From Oxyruncus cristatus (lineage: Eukaryota > Chordata > Aves > Passeriformes > Cotingidae): a DNA stretch of 64,000 bases. This document shows, one piece after another, positions 36,130 to 47,909 of this stretch. Position 1 is the stretch's first letter, and each line of letters starts with the position of its first letter. The notes below the pieces were generated by a model. It was not told the origin of the DNA and ran no database searches. It saw only the letters and a list, made by a program, of their open reading frames with translations. The stretch spans positions 109,439 through 173,438 of the forward strand of contig VXAY01006698.1 in assembly GCA_013399855.1 (NCBI GenBank). The letters are read 5' to 3'. Both the position numbers and the translations under genes were made by a program.

Positions 36130-36545
36130 GGACTCAGTGACCCAGTTGCTCCTGTCCCCCAGCAGTCAGCCAGAATCCCAGCTTCACTGCTGGGCCCAGG
36201 TGGAGCCTGGGACCCAGGTCTGCCTGTGGCCATGTTGCCAGCAGCCCTATGCCCAGCCCAGGCACCACAGAGCCTGGCACTGGTCTCTGGGTGGAGTCCA
36301 GTCCTGCTGCCTTCCCTCAGTGTCTCCAGTGAAGCCAGGGGGGTGGCAATGCTGTCACTGCCATCACCACAGCCCTGCTTGGGGGCTGTAGACCTGCACC
36401 CACCACAAGGCCCCTGCCTAGACTGTGCATGGGAGGTACATGCAGCTCCTGATTTGTCTGAGTGGGCAGCCCCACTCCCCTACTCCCTAGCAATTCCATC
36501 ATCTGGGGCATTTCCAGAACAAGGGAAACCTGCAATGGTCATGTA
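36130..36545. repeat. GC-rich block entirely lacking CpG
   Basis: About 415 bp of clearly GC-rich sequence with sharp edges in AT-rich surroundings. I found no CpG dinucleotide in it, while CpA and TpG are frequent. This pattern fits a once CpG-rich, methylated insertion whose CpGs have fully decayed. Several frames are open on both strands, an effect of composition. I could not assign a family. Confidence 0.4.
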
Positions 36546-39500
36546 GCCTAAGGACTCTTACAGAGCCTGTGACAATATTGATCCAGGTCCTAATATCCTA
36601 ATAAAAGTGATAATTATGCACTGTGAGTTGTGCATGGTTTTCTGTAATGCACTGGTTCTGATTTGTTCATGGCTGTTCCAGGGAGATCAACATCACTGCA
36701 TGTATCTTCTGATTGGCGAAACAGCAGCCAGGTACTCAAATGGCACCCAGCAAAGCAGGGACAGAGACTGAAGCAGAACTGAACTTTTCCCAAAGAGCTC
36801 TGCTGGGGGTCTGTACAATGTCTGCTTAGAGAGACCTTGAGAGAGAGAGACTCCATTTCTTAGGGTAGCCTGTTTCACAGCAGTTGAAAACCAGGCCTGT
36901 AGACTGTGCTAACGCTTTGACCAGGACCTAACATGCTGAATAACCAGACATCAGATTTAAGTTTAAAAGATGCCCATTTTTGATGGCAATGTCAAGAATG
37001 GAAGAACAATAATACTTGTGTGGATTATAGTACTGAAAATCTATTTTGATAAGTTTAGAAAAATCAGTCATTGTTCTAATGGCCAAAATGCTCCAGATGG
37101 TCTCAGCAATGGGATGTAGTCACCATGTTTGGCTGAAACTCCCTAAAATGCCATTTTCTCTTGCATTTTCATGAAGGCAACAGTTTTTCCTGTCTCTTCC
37201 ACTCAGGAAATAAACTCTTTTCCAGAGCTGTAATGGAAGACTGTGAAACCCTGCATCAGAACCTGTGACTGGAACCAGGCATCTCTCCTGTTGCATGATA
37301 CAGCATAACATCTGTATCTTGCATGCAGTTAAAAGTAAGAGCTACATCCAATAATGTGCTTACAGTAGGATTCAGTGTTGGGGAGTACATTCCCTGAATT
37401 TCATTTTTTTTACAATCTGATCACAACATGTTGTACAAGGACTCAGTTGATCAAGTTTCCCATTTTTTTAATGGACTAAATATCAGATCCTCTGATAATT
37501 TAAATTAGTGTAGCTTTTGAATTGGCTTATGCAAGCTGAGAATATGTTTCCATCTCTCCTAGTAATATCTAATCTCAGCTCACTCTGGCATTCAATGCTT
37601 TACCTAGAACAGGCTTGGCTAAATCCTTCCATCTGCTTATGTAGTATAAAGTGATTTTAAAATTACTGGAGCAACCATGAGAGGTTTTCCTCCTGCAATG
37701 GAATCCTCTGCCTGCAGAAAGTTCATGGCATTATGGAAGCATTTTGTGCATTGGTCATGTTTTCACCCTTGAAATAAATGAAAGGCACTTGCCATACGTG
37801 AACAGTGGAGCAGGCTAATACTGAGGTATGTTTGCCAAGGCTGTTTATTCAGTGGAAAATAAAAGGACCTATTTATAAATTCACATCCCCTGGGATTAAG
37901 GAATTACATTCAGCTTTTCTTTTTCTTCCCTTTTTTTTTTTTTTTTTTTAGCTGTTTTCTCTACCATTTTCAGATATAGACCAGTTAGAGTGGAAAATCT
38001 AACTCTTAGTGCAAAGGCATTGAGTACACAAAATTGGTATGTGCCTATATATTGGGAAGTTAGCCACATTTCATGCTTTACTGGGACTTTAAGACACATG
38101 TACCCAGACAGCAATTTATGTGCTGGGATTTTTCCCATAATTTAGTGGTATACTGCTAGTTTAAAAATATAAATCCATTTATATAAATGTGTGCAGCCAG
38201 TGCAAAATTCTGTACACGTGACAGCACTGAAATCATGAGTGAACCAAATGAGATGAACAAAGTCTGAGTATAGAAACTCAGCAGGATTCTAGACAAAAAA
38301 AGCACTAGAGACTTTCAAATAAAAAAAGGAAATGTTTGTTGGGTGACATTGAAAGTATAAACAATACCAACAATGTCAGCTTCTTCATTCTATAGTGCCC
38401 ACGAACATCCCAAATTCTGTACGAATGTCCACCCATGTGCCATTTTAAAACAAAATGACCCTCCCATAATTATTCCTTTTTACTGTTAATGTGTTCTCAA
38501 ACAAACACATACTTGCATTTATATGTAGACAGATATCACTGACCTGTGTTTTCTGTTGTGCTAATAATTTAAAACATAAATATTTTAAATAACCAGTGTT
38601 TGTCTCCTTTGTTAAAATAGTACATACCAAAACTGTAAATTGCTTAAAAAAAGAATTTTTTTGTATGATTAATATAAGAATAGTATTAAAGATGGAGGAA
38701 GGAGTAGGTTATCTGTTTTGCTCCTACTACCTTACATCTGGAAATTTCTTAGTTTGATATAATGAAAGCATTTGTGGTGTGTTTTTTACAAAGTGTAAGT
38801 GATGGAAGAAGATTCTGAATGAGGAAGGAAGACAGAACACAGAGGAACCTAAGGTCCAGAGAGTCTAGTATGAAGGCCATTTGCTTATTGAAATAACTGC
38901 TATTTGCAGCTGAGAATGCTCATCAGGTTCCAAATATTTGGCTTTGGTTCACTTTCCATAAACATTGGAGCCACATCATACATGTCTACAGGGCTCAGCC
39001 ACACCTCTTTTGCCTTTGCCTCTCTGCCTCTAGTGGTGCAGCCAACACTACAATCCAGAACACTCCTTATCGTTTGTAGTTCCTCCTTTTAAACCTTTTA
39101 AAGTTTGTGTTGGGGTTGCAACAGGCAAAACTTTTCCCCCAACTCTCTAATTCAGGATTGCTGATCTCTTTGGACGTTGGCACACCAGGTTTTTCTTATG
39201 CTTCAAGTATATCTGACCTTAACCTACATGTCGATAGAAATAGCTGGTGATGTTTCAACTTTCAAGAACAGTTTTAAGCTTTAGGAGCTCTCTCCACCCT
39301 GTTGACCTATTTAGCCTAAACAGTTTGCCAAGGCTTTGGAGATGCCAAAGGTTGTGCTAGTGAGTTCCATTTGAGTCTCCTACCTAAACAAAAGGGTGGA
39401 GAAATCCAAATGCAGTGTGATTCAGGAAGGCCAAAATCCCTGTAAGACTCCATGAAAAATATTTATTTTTCATTTTTTAATCCAAACCATAAGAAACAGC

Positions 39501-39839
39501 ACATCTTTTTTGCCTTGAACTCAGGCACAGGAGAAATTTGAACCACCACTAAAGGTGGAAATTCTGTGTACCTGACCTTACTGTTGTGTTTTTAAGCAGA
39601 ACCACAATGGTTTTAATGGAGTGTTTTGCTTAAAACAGAGGACAGTCTAGCACTTGGGAAATTTTGATTATTTGCATTTAAGTGTGCATGATAAAATGTT
39701 TTTACGGCTTTTTGCCTGGATGTTGACAATGTATGTGCAGGCAGTTTTTCACTTGTAGTTGCCATGTGAAAAGCAAACCATGGGAGTTATCTGCCTGAAC
39801 TGACAACAAGAAAGTCCTCTCTCTTCTCTACATTTTAGG

Positions 39840-39844
<5 letters not shown>
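36546..39844. other. No gene seen
   Basis: AT-rich noncoding. A T19 run lies at about 37931-37949. No CR1, LTR or exon was recognised. Confidence 0.5.

Positions 39845-39890
<46 letters not shown>
39845..39890. repeat. (TA)n microsatellite
   Basis: About 46 bp of TA dinucleotides with one interruption (atattata near 39880). It is a simple repeat likely to vary in length between individuals. Confidence 0.9.
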
Positions 39891-40064
39891 GAAAGTATAA
39901 AGCTCAGCTTGCCATTAGTACTAGCTGTCAGGCTTTGCCAAAATGCACCACTCTCTAGGAAGGGCTTCCTTATACTGTAGATATCCTGACCAGGAGTGCA
40001 GTTAAAAAATTTCGCTAGAGCATTGTGGAGATGGTACCTACAGGAGGTTTTTCGTATTCTGATT
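39891..40064. other. Short spacer, nothing seen
   Basis: Noncoding sequence between the TA repeat and the first LTR. Confidence 0.5.
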
Positions 40065-40611
40065 TGTACTAAGTTTGGCTGGGAGAGAGTTAAATTTATT
40101 CATAGAAGATTGTGGAGTGCTATGTTTTGGATTTGAGATGAAAACAGTGTTGATAACACAGGGATGTTTTGGTTACTGTTGAGCGATTACAGAGAGTCAA
40201 GGTCTTTTCTGCTTCTCAGACTGCCTCACCAGTGAGTAGGCTAGGGGTGTGCGAGAAGCTGGGAGGGGACACAGCTGGACAACCCCAACTGACCAAAGGT
40301 ATATTCCAGACCATATGGCATCACCCTCAACAATAAAAGCAGGGGCATGGAGGTTTTGTGGGGGTTGCCATTAGTAAGGAACTGGCTGGGCATCAGTAGG
40401 TTGGTAGCGAGCAATTATTTTTCTTTTGCATCACGTATTTTTTTGTCTGTCAATTTTTCTCCTCCATTTTTTCAAATAATTAAATGGTCTTTACCACAAC
40501 ACATGTGTTTTCTCACTTTTACCCTTCTGATTTTTACCCTCCACCCTGCTGTGAGAGTGTGAGTGAGTGGCTGTATGGTACTTAGCTGCTTAGCATGGTT
40601 GAACCATAAAA
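40065..40611 (+). mobile_element. Solo LTR, avian ERVL-like, subfamily 1
   Basis: About 547 bp with the block order of a well-known avian solo LTR: tgtact...gtttggctggg start, gctatgttttggattt, agtgttgataacacaggga, gagtcaagg, aagctgggaggggacacag, tgaccaaaggtatattccag, accatatgg. It then has the variant middle ggaactggctgggcatcagt and gcgagcaatt, then the U3/R end with tttctcacttttacccttct and a decayed gttgaaccataaaa terminus. It belongs to a different subfamily from the LTR at 40920, which has another middle section. No internal retroviral genes flank it, so it is a solo LTR. No clear target-site duplication was found. Confidence 0.85.
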
Positions 40612-40919
40612 AGAATTGAACTGCCACATGAGCCAATATTCATCACTTCTGAATCCCTGGAAATCATAGTTCATAATGTGGTGTAGGTAATTGCCATGAA
40701 TGTGCATCTGCAGTGCTTAATTGGCCTTGTTTCTGCTCTGCTGCAATCTTAACCAGTTTTCTTCTGATAGCAGAGGAGAAAAAAAATAAAGTGGATGAAA
40801 TTCATCTGACTCAGTATAAATATCTACAATAAAAATAATCACTTCTGGCTGCCTTTGTAGTCAATGGGGAGAAACAAACATTTGTAGAGTATGATTCATC
40901 TCATTCCGAGGTAGATGTC
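40612..40919. other. Spacer between two LTRs, nothing seen
   Basis: About 308 bp of non-LTR sequence separating the two solo LTRs. No recognised feature. Confidence 0.5.
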
Positions 40920-41506
40920 TGTGCTGGTTTTGGGTGGGGTAGAGTTCATTTTCTTCACAGTGCCTAGTATGGGGCTGTGTTTTGGATTTGTGCTGAACAC
41001 AGGGTAGATAATATAGAGATGTTTTTGTTATTGCTGAGCAGTGCTTGCACAGAGTCAAGGCCTTTTCTGCTTTCTGTACTGCCACACTGGCAAGGAAGTT
41101 GGGGGTGCGTGAGAAGTTGGGAGGAGACACAGCCAGGGCAGGTGACCCCACCTGACCAAAGGGATATTCCAGACCATATGACATCATGCTTAGTATATGG
41201 AGTGGGGAGAAGAAAGAGAAAGAGGGGATGTTTGGAGTGATGGTGTTTGTCTTCCCCAGTAACTGTCACACATGATGGGGCCCTGCTCTCCTGGAGGTGG
41301 CTGAACACCTGGCTGCCCATGGGAAGCAGGAGTTAATTCCTTATTTTGCTTTGTGTGTGCATGGCTTTTGCTTTCCCTACTAAACTGTCTTTATCTCAAT
41401 TTTTTTCCATCTTTTACCCTTCCGATTCTCTTCTTGATCCTGCTGTTAGGGGAGCGAGCGAGCAGCTGCGTGGGGCTTGGATGCTGACTGGAGTTAAACC
41501 ACAATA
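40920..41506 (+). mobile_element. Solo LTR, avian ERVL-like, subfamily 2
   Basis: About 587 bp starting tgtgctggttttgggtgggg and ending gagttaaaccacaata. Internal blocks include tggggctgtgttttggattt, agagtcaaggccttttctgc, ccaaagggatattccagacc, atgacatcatgc, ggaggtggctgaacacctgg, taaactgtctttatctcaat (poly-A-signal-like region) and gcgagcgagcagctgcg, with CpGs retained. The flanks atgtc (40915-40919) and gtgtc (41507-41511) match at 4 of 5 bases, consistent with a short target-site duplication. No gag, pol or env lies beside it. Frames inside it are not genes. The start of the 2-kb duplicated block (41070) falls inside this LTR. Confidence 0.88.
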
Positions 41507-43084
41507 GTGTCTAAACTAGTTTGCATGAATCATGTCCTAAAAATGTCTGATTCTCAGCATAATGAGAGCCTCTGGTGACAACTTCAGGTGTAGGTTTCTT
41601 CACTTTAGAAACCTTTATCCAAAGGGAGATGAAGTGAATCTTAGCTAGAGAGATCTTAAGAGGAGATAAACTACCACATAAGGCCATCTAGCTTAATACC
41701 ACCAAAGACTGATGCATGAGAGAAGTTACTTAAAGAATAATGCAAGACCAAGCAAGTATTATCCTACCTTGTTATGTTCTCCTAGCTTCTAGTAGGCAAC
41801 AAATTACAGTCTCCACATGCCAGAGGTTTCCCCCTGAAACCTGATGTCTTCTGTGCATTTGTCTAGGCTAGTGAATTAATGTACCCCACTAGCTCTCCCC
41901 ATCAAAATGTCCTCTGAGGCTTCAAGATTCTTGTCCAGGATTGAGAGCATCCTACTACTCCTAATCTGTCTACATATGGAAACTGTTTCAATCTAATCAC
42001 TCTGATACTTTTCTCTGTATTTTCTCTATTTCTATTATATCCTCTGGAAAACTGAACTGCATGTTGTATTCAACACATATGTACTGCATGGATCATATTG
42101 ATGTATTTTGTTCTCAGTTTCCTGCCTAATATTTCCTGACATTCTGGCTGTCTTATTGGTCTCTACTTAGCATTACACTATTTTTTGTAGGTAATTATTC
42201 ACCATTACTCCAGAACTGGTTTCCTTAATACTGGAAATTAATAAATAAAGAAATATACCATGAGGTATTTTTTTGCCTGTGTGCATTACTTTACACTTAC
42301 CAAGTAAACTTCAAATTCTACTTTGTCCCTTAACCCTAGAAGATTCTTCTGTAATTCCTTGCATTTATCCTGATAATAGCTACTCTGGTTTATTTTATAT
42401 GATCTGCAAGTATTATAATCAATAGTATTGCTGCTTTCTTATTCAGTCTGTTCCTGTGTAAATCTGTTAAACAGAGCAGATTTCAGAACAGTTTAACATG
42501 GGACAACAGAGATATACAAAGCACAGATTGAGGCTAAGAGGTCACTCTTCACAGAAATATATTTTAAACAGTTATTTATCCTGCAATAGCTGAGTTTTTT
42601 TAGAATTTCTTTGAAAGAGGATCTCACCATAATATGTTAAATTTTATAGTGAGTATTTACTATTAGGGATTGAAAGGGGGTTTCACCACAGAGAGATAAA
42701 ATGAGTTGTAAAATATACATTGTATTATCAGAGAACTAGGGTATTAGGTAGTGGAGGAAAAGCACAGAGGATCATCTTAAAGTAAATAAGAAAGTAATTG
42801 TGTGGAAAATGGAAGGAATTGGAAAAAATAGGATAACTGCTTTCGTTAAAATAAATTAGTTTAAATATGTTATGATTCTAGTACTTGGAAAGAGCAAGGT
42901 TCATAGGAGGCATCTTCCCTCTCCCTGTTTTAAGCCTGCTGCTTTAGAGTCTGCCTGCTTCTAATGTGGAGCTGTAACTCACCATGTGAAGTATAAATAT
43001 GGATTCCTTCAGAGGTTTGATGACATTTTGTTGGAAGACACAAACATGTTGCAGATTTGTGATCTGCAAGAATTTTGTATGTGC
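41070..43084 (+). repeat. Copy 1 of a 2,015-bp near-identical direct duplication
   Basis: This block reappears at 43086-45100 with a constant offset of 2016 and no net indel. Three substitutions were found by eye: 42300 C to 44316 T, 42472 C to 44488 G, 42521 G to 44537 A. The block covers the 3' three quarters of the LTR and an old CR1-like fragment. The flanks (up to 41069 and from 45101) are not repeated. The copies are separated only by an N, which points to unmerged overlapping contig ends. Confidence 0.97.
41690..42470 (-). repeat. Ancient CR1/L3-like LINE fragment, reverse orientation
   Basis: Weak but collinear resemblance to the reverse strand of an old CR1-type LINE shared across sauropsids. 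In order it shows aaggccatctagctta, gaactgcatgttgtattcaa, gtactgcatggatcatat, cctaatatttcctgacattc, gtgtgcattactttacactt, agattcttctgtaattcctt and tatgatctgcaagtatta. It is far more diverged than the CR1 copies near 28-30 kb and has no open frame. Confidence 0.65.
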
Positions 43085-43085
43085 N
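43085..43085. other. Single ambiguous base N (assembly join)
   Basis: The only N seen in the window. It lies exactly between the last base of copy 1 and the first base of copy 2 of the 2-kb duplication, as expected where a scaffolder or gap-closing step abutted two contigs. Confidence 0.95.
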
Positions 43086-45100
43086 CTTTCTGTACTGCCA
43101 CACTGGCAAGGAAGTTGGGGGTGCGTGAGAAGTTGGGAGGAGACACAGCCAGGGCAGGTGACCCCACCTGACCAAAGGGATATTCCAGACCATATGACAT
43201 CATGCTTAGTATATGGAGTGGGGAGAAGAAAGAGAAAGAGGGGATGTTTGGAGTGATGGTGTTTGTCTTCCCCAGTAACTGTCACACATGATGGGGCCCT
43301 GCTCTCCTGGAGGTGGCTGAACACCTGGCTGCCCATGGGAAGCAGGAGTTAATTCCTTATTTTGCTTTGTGTGTGCATGGCTTTTGCTTTCCCTACTAAA
43401 CTGTCTTTATCTCAATTTTTTTCCATCTTTTACCCTTCCGATTCTCTTCTTGATCCTGCTGTTAGGGGAGCGAGCGAGCAGCTGCGTGGGGCTTGGATGC
43501 TGACTGGAGTTAAACCACAATAGTGTCTAAACTAGTTTGCATGAATCATGTCCTAAAAATGTCTGATTCTCAGCATAATGAGAGCCTCTGGTGACAACTT
43601 CAGGTGTAGGTTTCTTCACTTTAGAAACCTTTATCCAAAGGGAGATGAAGTGAATCTTAGCTAGAGAGATCTTAAGAGGAGATAAACTACCACATAAGGC
43701 CATCTAGCTTAATACCACCAAAGACTGATGCATGAGAGAAGTTACTTAAAGAATAATGCAAGACCAAGCAAGTATTATCCTACCTTGTTATGTTCTCCTA
43801 GCTTCTAGTAGGCAACAAATTACAGTCTCCACATGCCAGAGGTTTCCCCCTGAAACCTGATGTCTTCTGTGCATTTGTCTAGGCTAGTGAATTAATGTAC
43901 CCCACTAGCTCTCCCCATCAAAATGTCCTCTGAGGCTTCAAGATTCTTGTCCAGGATTGAGAGCATCCTACTACTCCTAATCTGTCTACATATGGAAACT
44001 GTTTCAATCTAATCACTCTGATACTTTTCTCTGTATTTTCTCTATTTCTATTATATCCTCTGGAAAACTGAACTGCATGTTGTATTCAACACATATGTAC
44101 TGCATGGATCATATTGATGTATTTTGTTCTCAGTTTCCTGCCTAATATTTCCTGACATTCTGGCTGTCTTATTGGTCTCTACTTAGCATTACACTATTTT
44201 TTGTAGGTAATTATTCACCATTACTCCAGAACTGGTTTCCTTAATACTGGAAATTAATAAATAAAGAAATATACCATGAGGTATTTTTTTGCCTGTGTGC
44301 ATTACTTTACACTTATCAAGTAAACTTCAAATTCTACTTTGTCCCTTAACCCTAGAAGATTCTTCTGTAATTCCTTGCATTTATCCTGATAATAGCTACT
44401 CTGGTTTATTTTATATGATCTGCAAGTATTATAATCAATAGTATTGCTGCTTTCTTATTCAGTCTGTTCCTGTGTAAATCTGTTAAAGAGAGCAGATTTC
44501 AGAACAGTTTAACATGGGACAACAGAGATATACAAAACACAGATTGAGGCTAAGAGGTCACTCTTCACAGAAATATATTTTAAACAGTTATTTATCCTGC
44601 AATAGCTGAGTTTTTTTAGAATTTCTTTGAAAGAGGATCTCACCATAATATGTTAAATTTTATAGTGAGTATTTACTATTAGGGATTGAAAGGGGGTTTC
44701 ACCACAGAGAGATAAAATGAGTTGTAAAATATACATTGTATTATCAGAGAACTAGGGTATTAGGTAGTGGAGGAAAAGCACAGAGGATCATCTTAAAGTA
44801 AATAAGAAAGTAATTGTGTGGAAAATGGAAGGAATTGGAAAAAATAGGATAACTGCTTTCGTTAAAATAAATTAGTTTAAATATGTTATGATTCTAGTAC
44901 TTGGAAAGAGCAAGGTTCATAGGAGGCATCTTCCCTCTCCCTGTTTTAAGCCTGCTGCTTTAGAGTCTGCCTGCTTCTAATGTGGAGCTGTAACTCACCA
45001 TGTGAAGTATAAATATGGATTCCTTCAGAGGTTTGATGACATTTTGTTGGAAGACACAAACATGTTGCAGATTTGTGATCTGCAAGAATTTTGTATGTGC
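43086..45100 (+). repeat. Copy 2 of the 2,015-bp direct duplication
   Basis: Nearly identical to 41070-43084. It begins in the middle of the LTR (the piece up to about 43522 is a 5'-truncated LTR copy), so it cannot derive from an independent LTR insertion. It includes the second copy of the ancient CR1-like fragment (about 43706-44486). Sequence after 45100 is single-copy. Confidence 0.97.
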
Positions 45101-45834
45101 CAGTACATTGGGGACTGTGCCATAGATCACAGTTCAAAATTGCCAGTTCACCCTATTTATTTACCTGGGTTAATAGAAACAAAATAATATTGAATTGCAA
45201 TTCAACTGAACTTGGAAAAGGATTTATGAAACCTTGTCAACTGTGTTATCCAACACAATACCATTTGTGGGAGAACAAAGATTGTTCATTTAGAATATGT
45301 TGAAACCGTAAGTGAAATCACCTTACAAATATTTTTTCTACTTGAACGGATAACATCTGAGAGAGGGGAAAGCAATGCCTAACCCGCTATTAAACATTAC
45401 CAGGTTACCATTATAGTTAATTAGCAAGGCATTACCCATAATCCTCTGAAGACAATCATTTTCTGGCCGTCACCCAGGCCTGCTGCAGTATATACTCATT
45501 GACTCCAGAAGGCTGACAAAAGTTGTTTTCCTGCAAGAAACATGTTGTGAAAGAAGCATGGTGAAGGTGAAACATGTGTTGTTACTTCATCTTTAGGGGA
45601 CCAATTTGATCATGTTAACTGCCAGCATTTCTGGTGTTCATTTCAATGCCAGAGAAATTTCCGCATCAATTTTAAAAACACAACTCTGTATACTAATTGC
45701 TTTTTCTCTTTGGCAGATTTAACTTTAACTAGCAACTTACTTTAAACCTGTGCCATTGTTGAGAACTCACCAATAGAACATTAGAATCAGGTCACAATTT
45801 GAAAAACTACAAGGCTTTTTCACCCTATGAAGAG
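45101..45834. other. No gene seen
   Basis: Single-copy noncoding sequence right of the duplication, with no recognised exon or repeat. Confidence 0.5.
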
Positions 45835-45935
45835 AAGACCTTTATTAAAGATCTAGATGATGAGGCAGAGTGTACCCTCACTAAGATTGCTTATGGCATA
45901 AAACTATGACTAATGGCTGATACACCAGAGAGTTT
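45835..45935 (+). repeat. CR1 LINE reverse-transcriptase fragment, decayed
   Basis: The plus strand reads FIKDLDDEAECTLTK, then IAYGIKL, a stop, and MADTPES. This is the CR1 ORF2 block around the reverse-transcriptase catalytic box. The expected F/YADD is degraded to IAYG, and a stop codon lies a few codons later. Similarity starts near 45838 and ends abruptly after ccagagag at about 45935. Only about 100 bp of the element remain. Confidence 0.72.
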
Positions 45936-46290
45936 TATTGGACTTCTCCACAAGGATGGCCTGACAGTAATGCTGGACATGTTTGTGTGGAAGACGTGTG
46001 TTTGCTCTTTGGACTGTGCCAATACGGCCTACCTCCTGACCTGGAATATGCCAGCATTCCTGTGGCAGCAGCCCATTCAACTGCTGAAATGAATAAAATG
46101 CCATGCTTTAATCCATAACGACATGTCCTGACTACTAAAACGGAGACTCAGAGGCCATCAAAGTGGTAGCTCCAAGGTAGCTGATCGGCATGCAGATGGA
46201 CCATACAGTGAGCATGTCACTGAGCTGTCAGACCTTTATCACACACAGCTGGAGACCAGCTCAGCAAATACCAACACTGACCACTGGAGA
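45936..46290. other. Unassigned GC-balanced segment after the CR1 break
   Basis: About 350 bp richer in GC than its surroundings, with several CpGs. It is open on the minus strand from an ATG at 46104 to 45910 (64 codons) and, overlapping, in a plus frame from about 45927 to 46110. Neither product was recognised, and two overlapping open frames argue for composition. It may be another interspersed element joined to the truncated CR1. Confidence 0.3.
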
Positions 46291-47839
46291 CAGTAAAGGA
46301 ACATAAAAAGGGATTGCTAGGGTTATATTCCTTACAGGATTTCTGTCTCATGGTGATAAGCTATTTGTGATGCACATCCTAGTATTCAAGTCCCCACATT
46401 TTCAAGGTGAATTTTCAATGACCTTTGAAAAAAAATTCTTGCTTTTCCATTTCTTTCATACTTTTGACCTTTACTTGTATTTTGATGTTAATTCTAGCTG
46501 GTGATGCCAGAAGAAGTGAAGATAAGAGAAACCCCCATATGTCATTGCTCAGAAATCTCGTTGCCGAACCTGGCTGCATTCTCCATAACCTGCGTTCAGT
46601 ACTTTGCTCATTGAGACACCAATGTGCAGATTGCATAGCCCAGAACACACCTCATTATAAGATCTGTGTCAGGGGGTGGGGGCATTGGAAAAGAAGACCT
46701 CATGTGGTAGGCATTGCACAGGGCATGGTGGCTTAGCATTTCCCATTTTTGCAGCAAAATTTATTAAACAGAGAGTATACATATATGTGCATGGGCTTAT
46801 TCACTAAGGCTTCATGGCTTTACTGGAACAAGGGACTCATATTTGAATTTTGTTGCTGAGCTTCTGATGCCATTTTGCACTCCATATTGGTACATGGGTG
46901 GTAAGGAACAGAAATGGAGTATGTGAGAGAAGACTACCCCAGTAAACTAAGTTCATCTGGGGTTCAGAACTTAGCCACCTACTCACCAAAGCATGCTGAG
47001 AGACTTCATCTACAGAGCAGGACCTACTAACAAAGGCATTCCTCACAAAATTTGTTTGTGGGTGCCACCTTCATTATAAAGCTAAAGCATAAAGACACCC
47101 TCCCCATTCTTCTCTATATAATAATGTATTGGTGTGAGCCTTCACCCTGGAGGTGTAGGAAATCTAGATTCAGGCCCTCTTAATCTTAAGGACATGAAGA
47201 TTCGTATCTGCCACATGAGTGCCTTAAACATGGCCGTGGGGAAGCAGAGGGAAGTGAACTTAGTCCATTTTGTCAAAGTAAATGCAAAAAAGAGATCCAA
47301 ACTTCATTGGGGAAGGGAAAAAGAGGTTGATCTGGGCAATTTCCTGAAGGAGGGGAGTCCTGGACTCTTAACCCGTACTTTCAGAGAATATTCCTGTATG
47401 TTATATCAAGAATTCACTGGATAAAATGAACTGAATTGAAAAAAACACAATACAAACCCTTTTCAGGGGCCTAAGTATTTTTGGATCTGACCATAAGTCC
47501 TTTCATTGCTGACTTTTATGGTGCTACATCGCTTTGATAACACTGTTGTGAATTCCCTTTGTTTTACTGTAGCAATCATGGTGGCCTGTTATTGTAACTC
47601 ATTCTGAGAACAATGATTTGACTGCAAGCTCAGTATGCACATGCAGAATATGTGGTGCACATTTTAGTCTCAATTCCCAGAGCAGAGGTATTATATTTTG
47701 GCTTGCTTAGTAATTTCACTAATGATCAGGAGAAGAATAATGGAATCCTGGAGATCTGGCTCATGAGGTACAGTTGTATGGCATAAGTAAAGTCTCCTTT
47801 GGAGATATCATTTGGGGGCAATTTCTTTATTTTGTTGTT
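46291..47839. other. No gene seen
   Basis: Noncoding AT-rich sequence. The plus-strand frame near 46425-46736 looks like a secreted protein but has no ATG before its hydrophobic part, so it is not annotated. Confidence 0.5.
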
Positions 47840-47909
47840 AGGCAAAACTCCCATTGACATCAGTGGGAATTTTTCTTCCATAAAAAACAGAGGCTCAGGT
47901 TTGACCCTT
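47840..47909. repeat. Old dispersed palindromic motif, copy D (best copy)
   Basis: Arms AAAACTCCCATTGA (47844-47857) and TCAGTGGGAATTTT (47860-47873) are inverted repeats matching at 12 of 14 positions around a 2-base spacer, followed by ggctcaggtttgaccc. It is the clearest of the five copies in the window. Confidence 0.45.

Noticed and set aside
36137..36546. Proline/leucine-rich frames in the GC-rich block
   Set aside because: Several frames are open at once on both strands, as GC-rich sequence without stops produces.
40861..41320. Overlapping frames of 87-118 codons, repeated near 42944-43336
   Set aside because: They lie inside the solo LTR and its duplicated piece; they are repeat sequence, not genes.
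41070..45100. A genuine recent tandem segmental duplication
   Set aside because: The junction coincides exactly with the only N seen and the outer flanks are single-copy, which fits an unmerged contig overlap better.
46425..46736. 103-codon plus-strand frame that looks like a secreted cysteine-containing protein
   Set aside because: The apparent start is TTG; the first ATG falls inside the hydrophobic segment, and the opposite strand is open as well.
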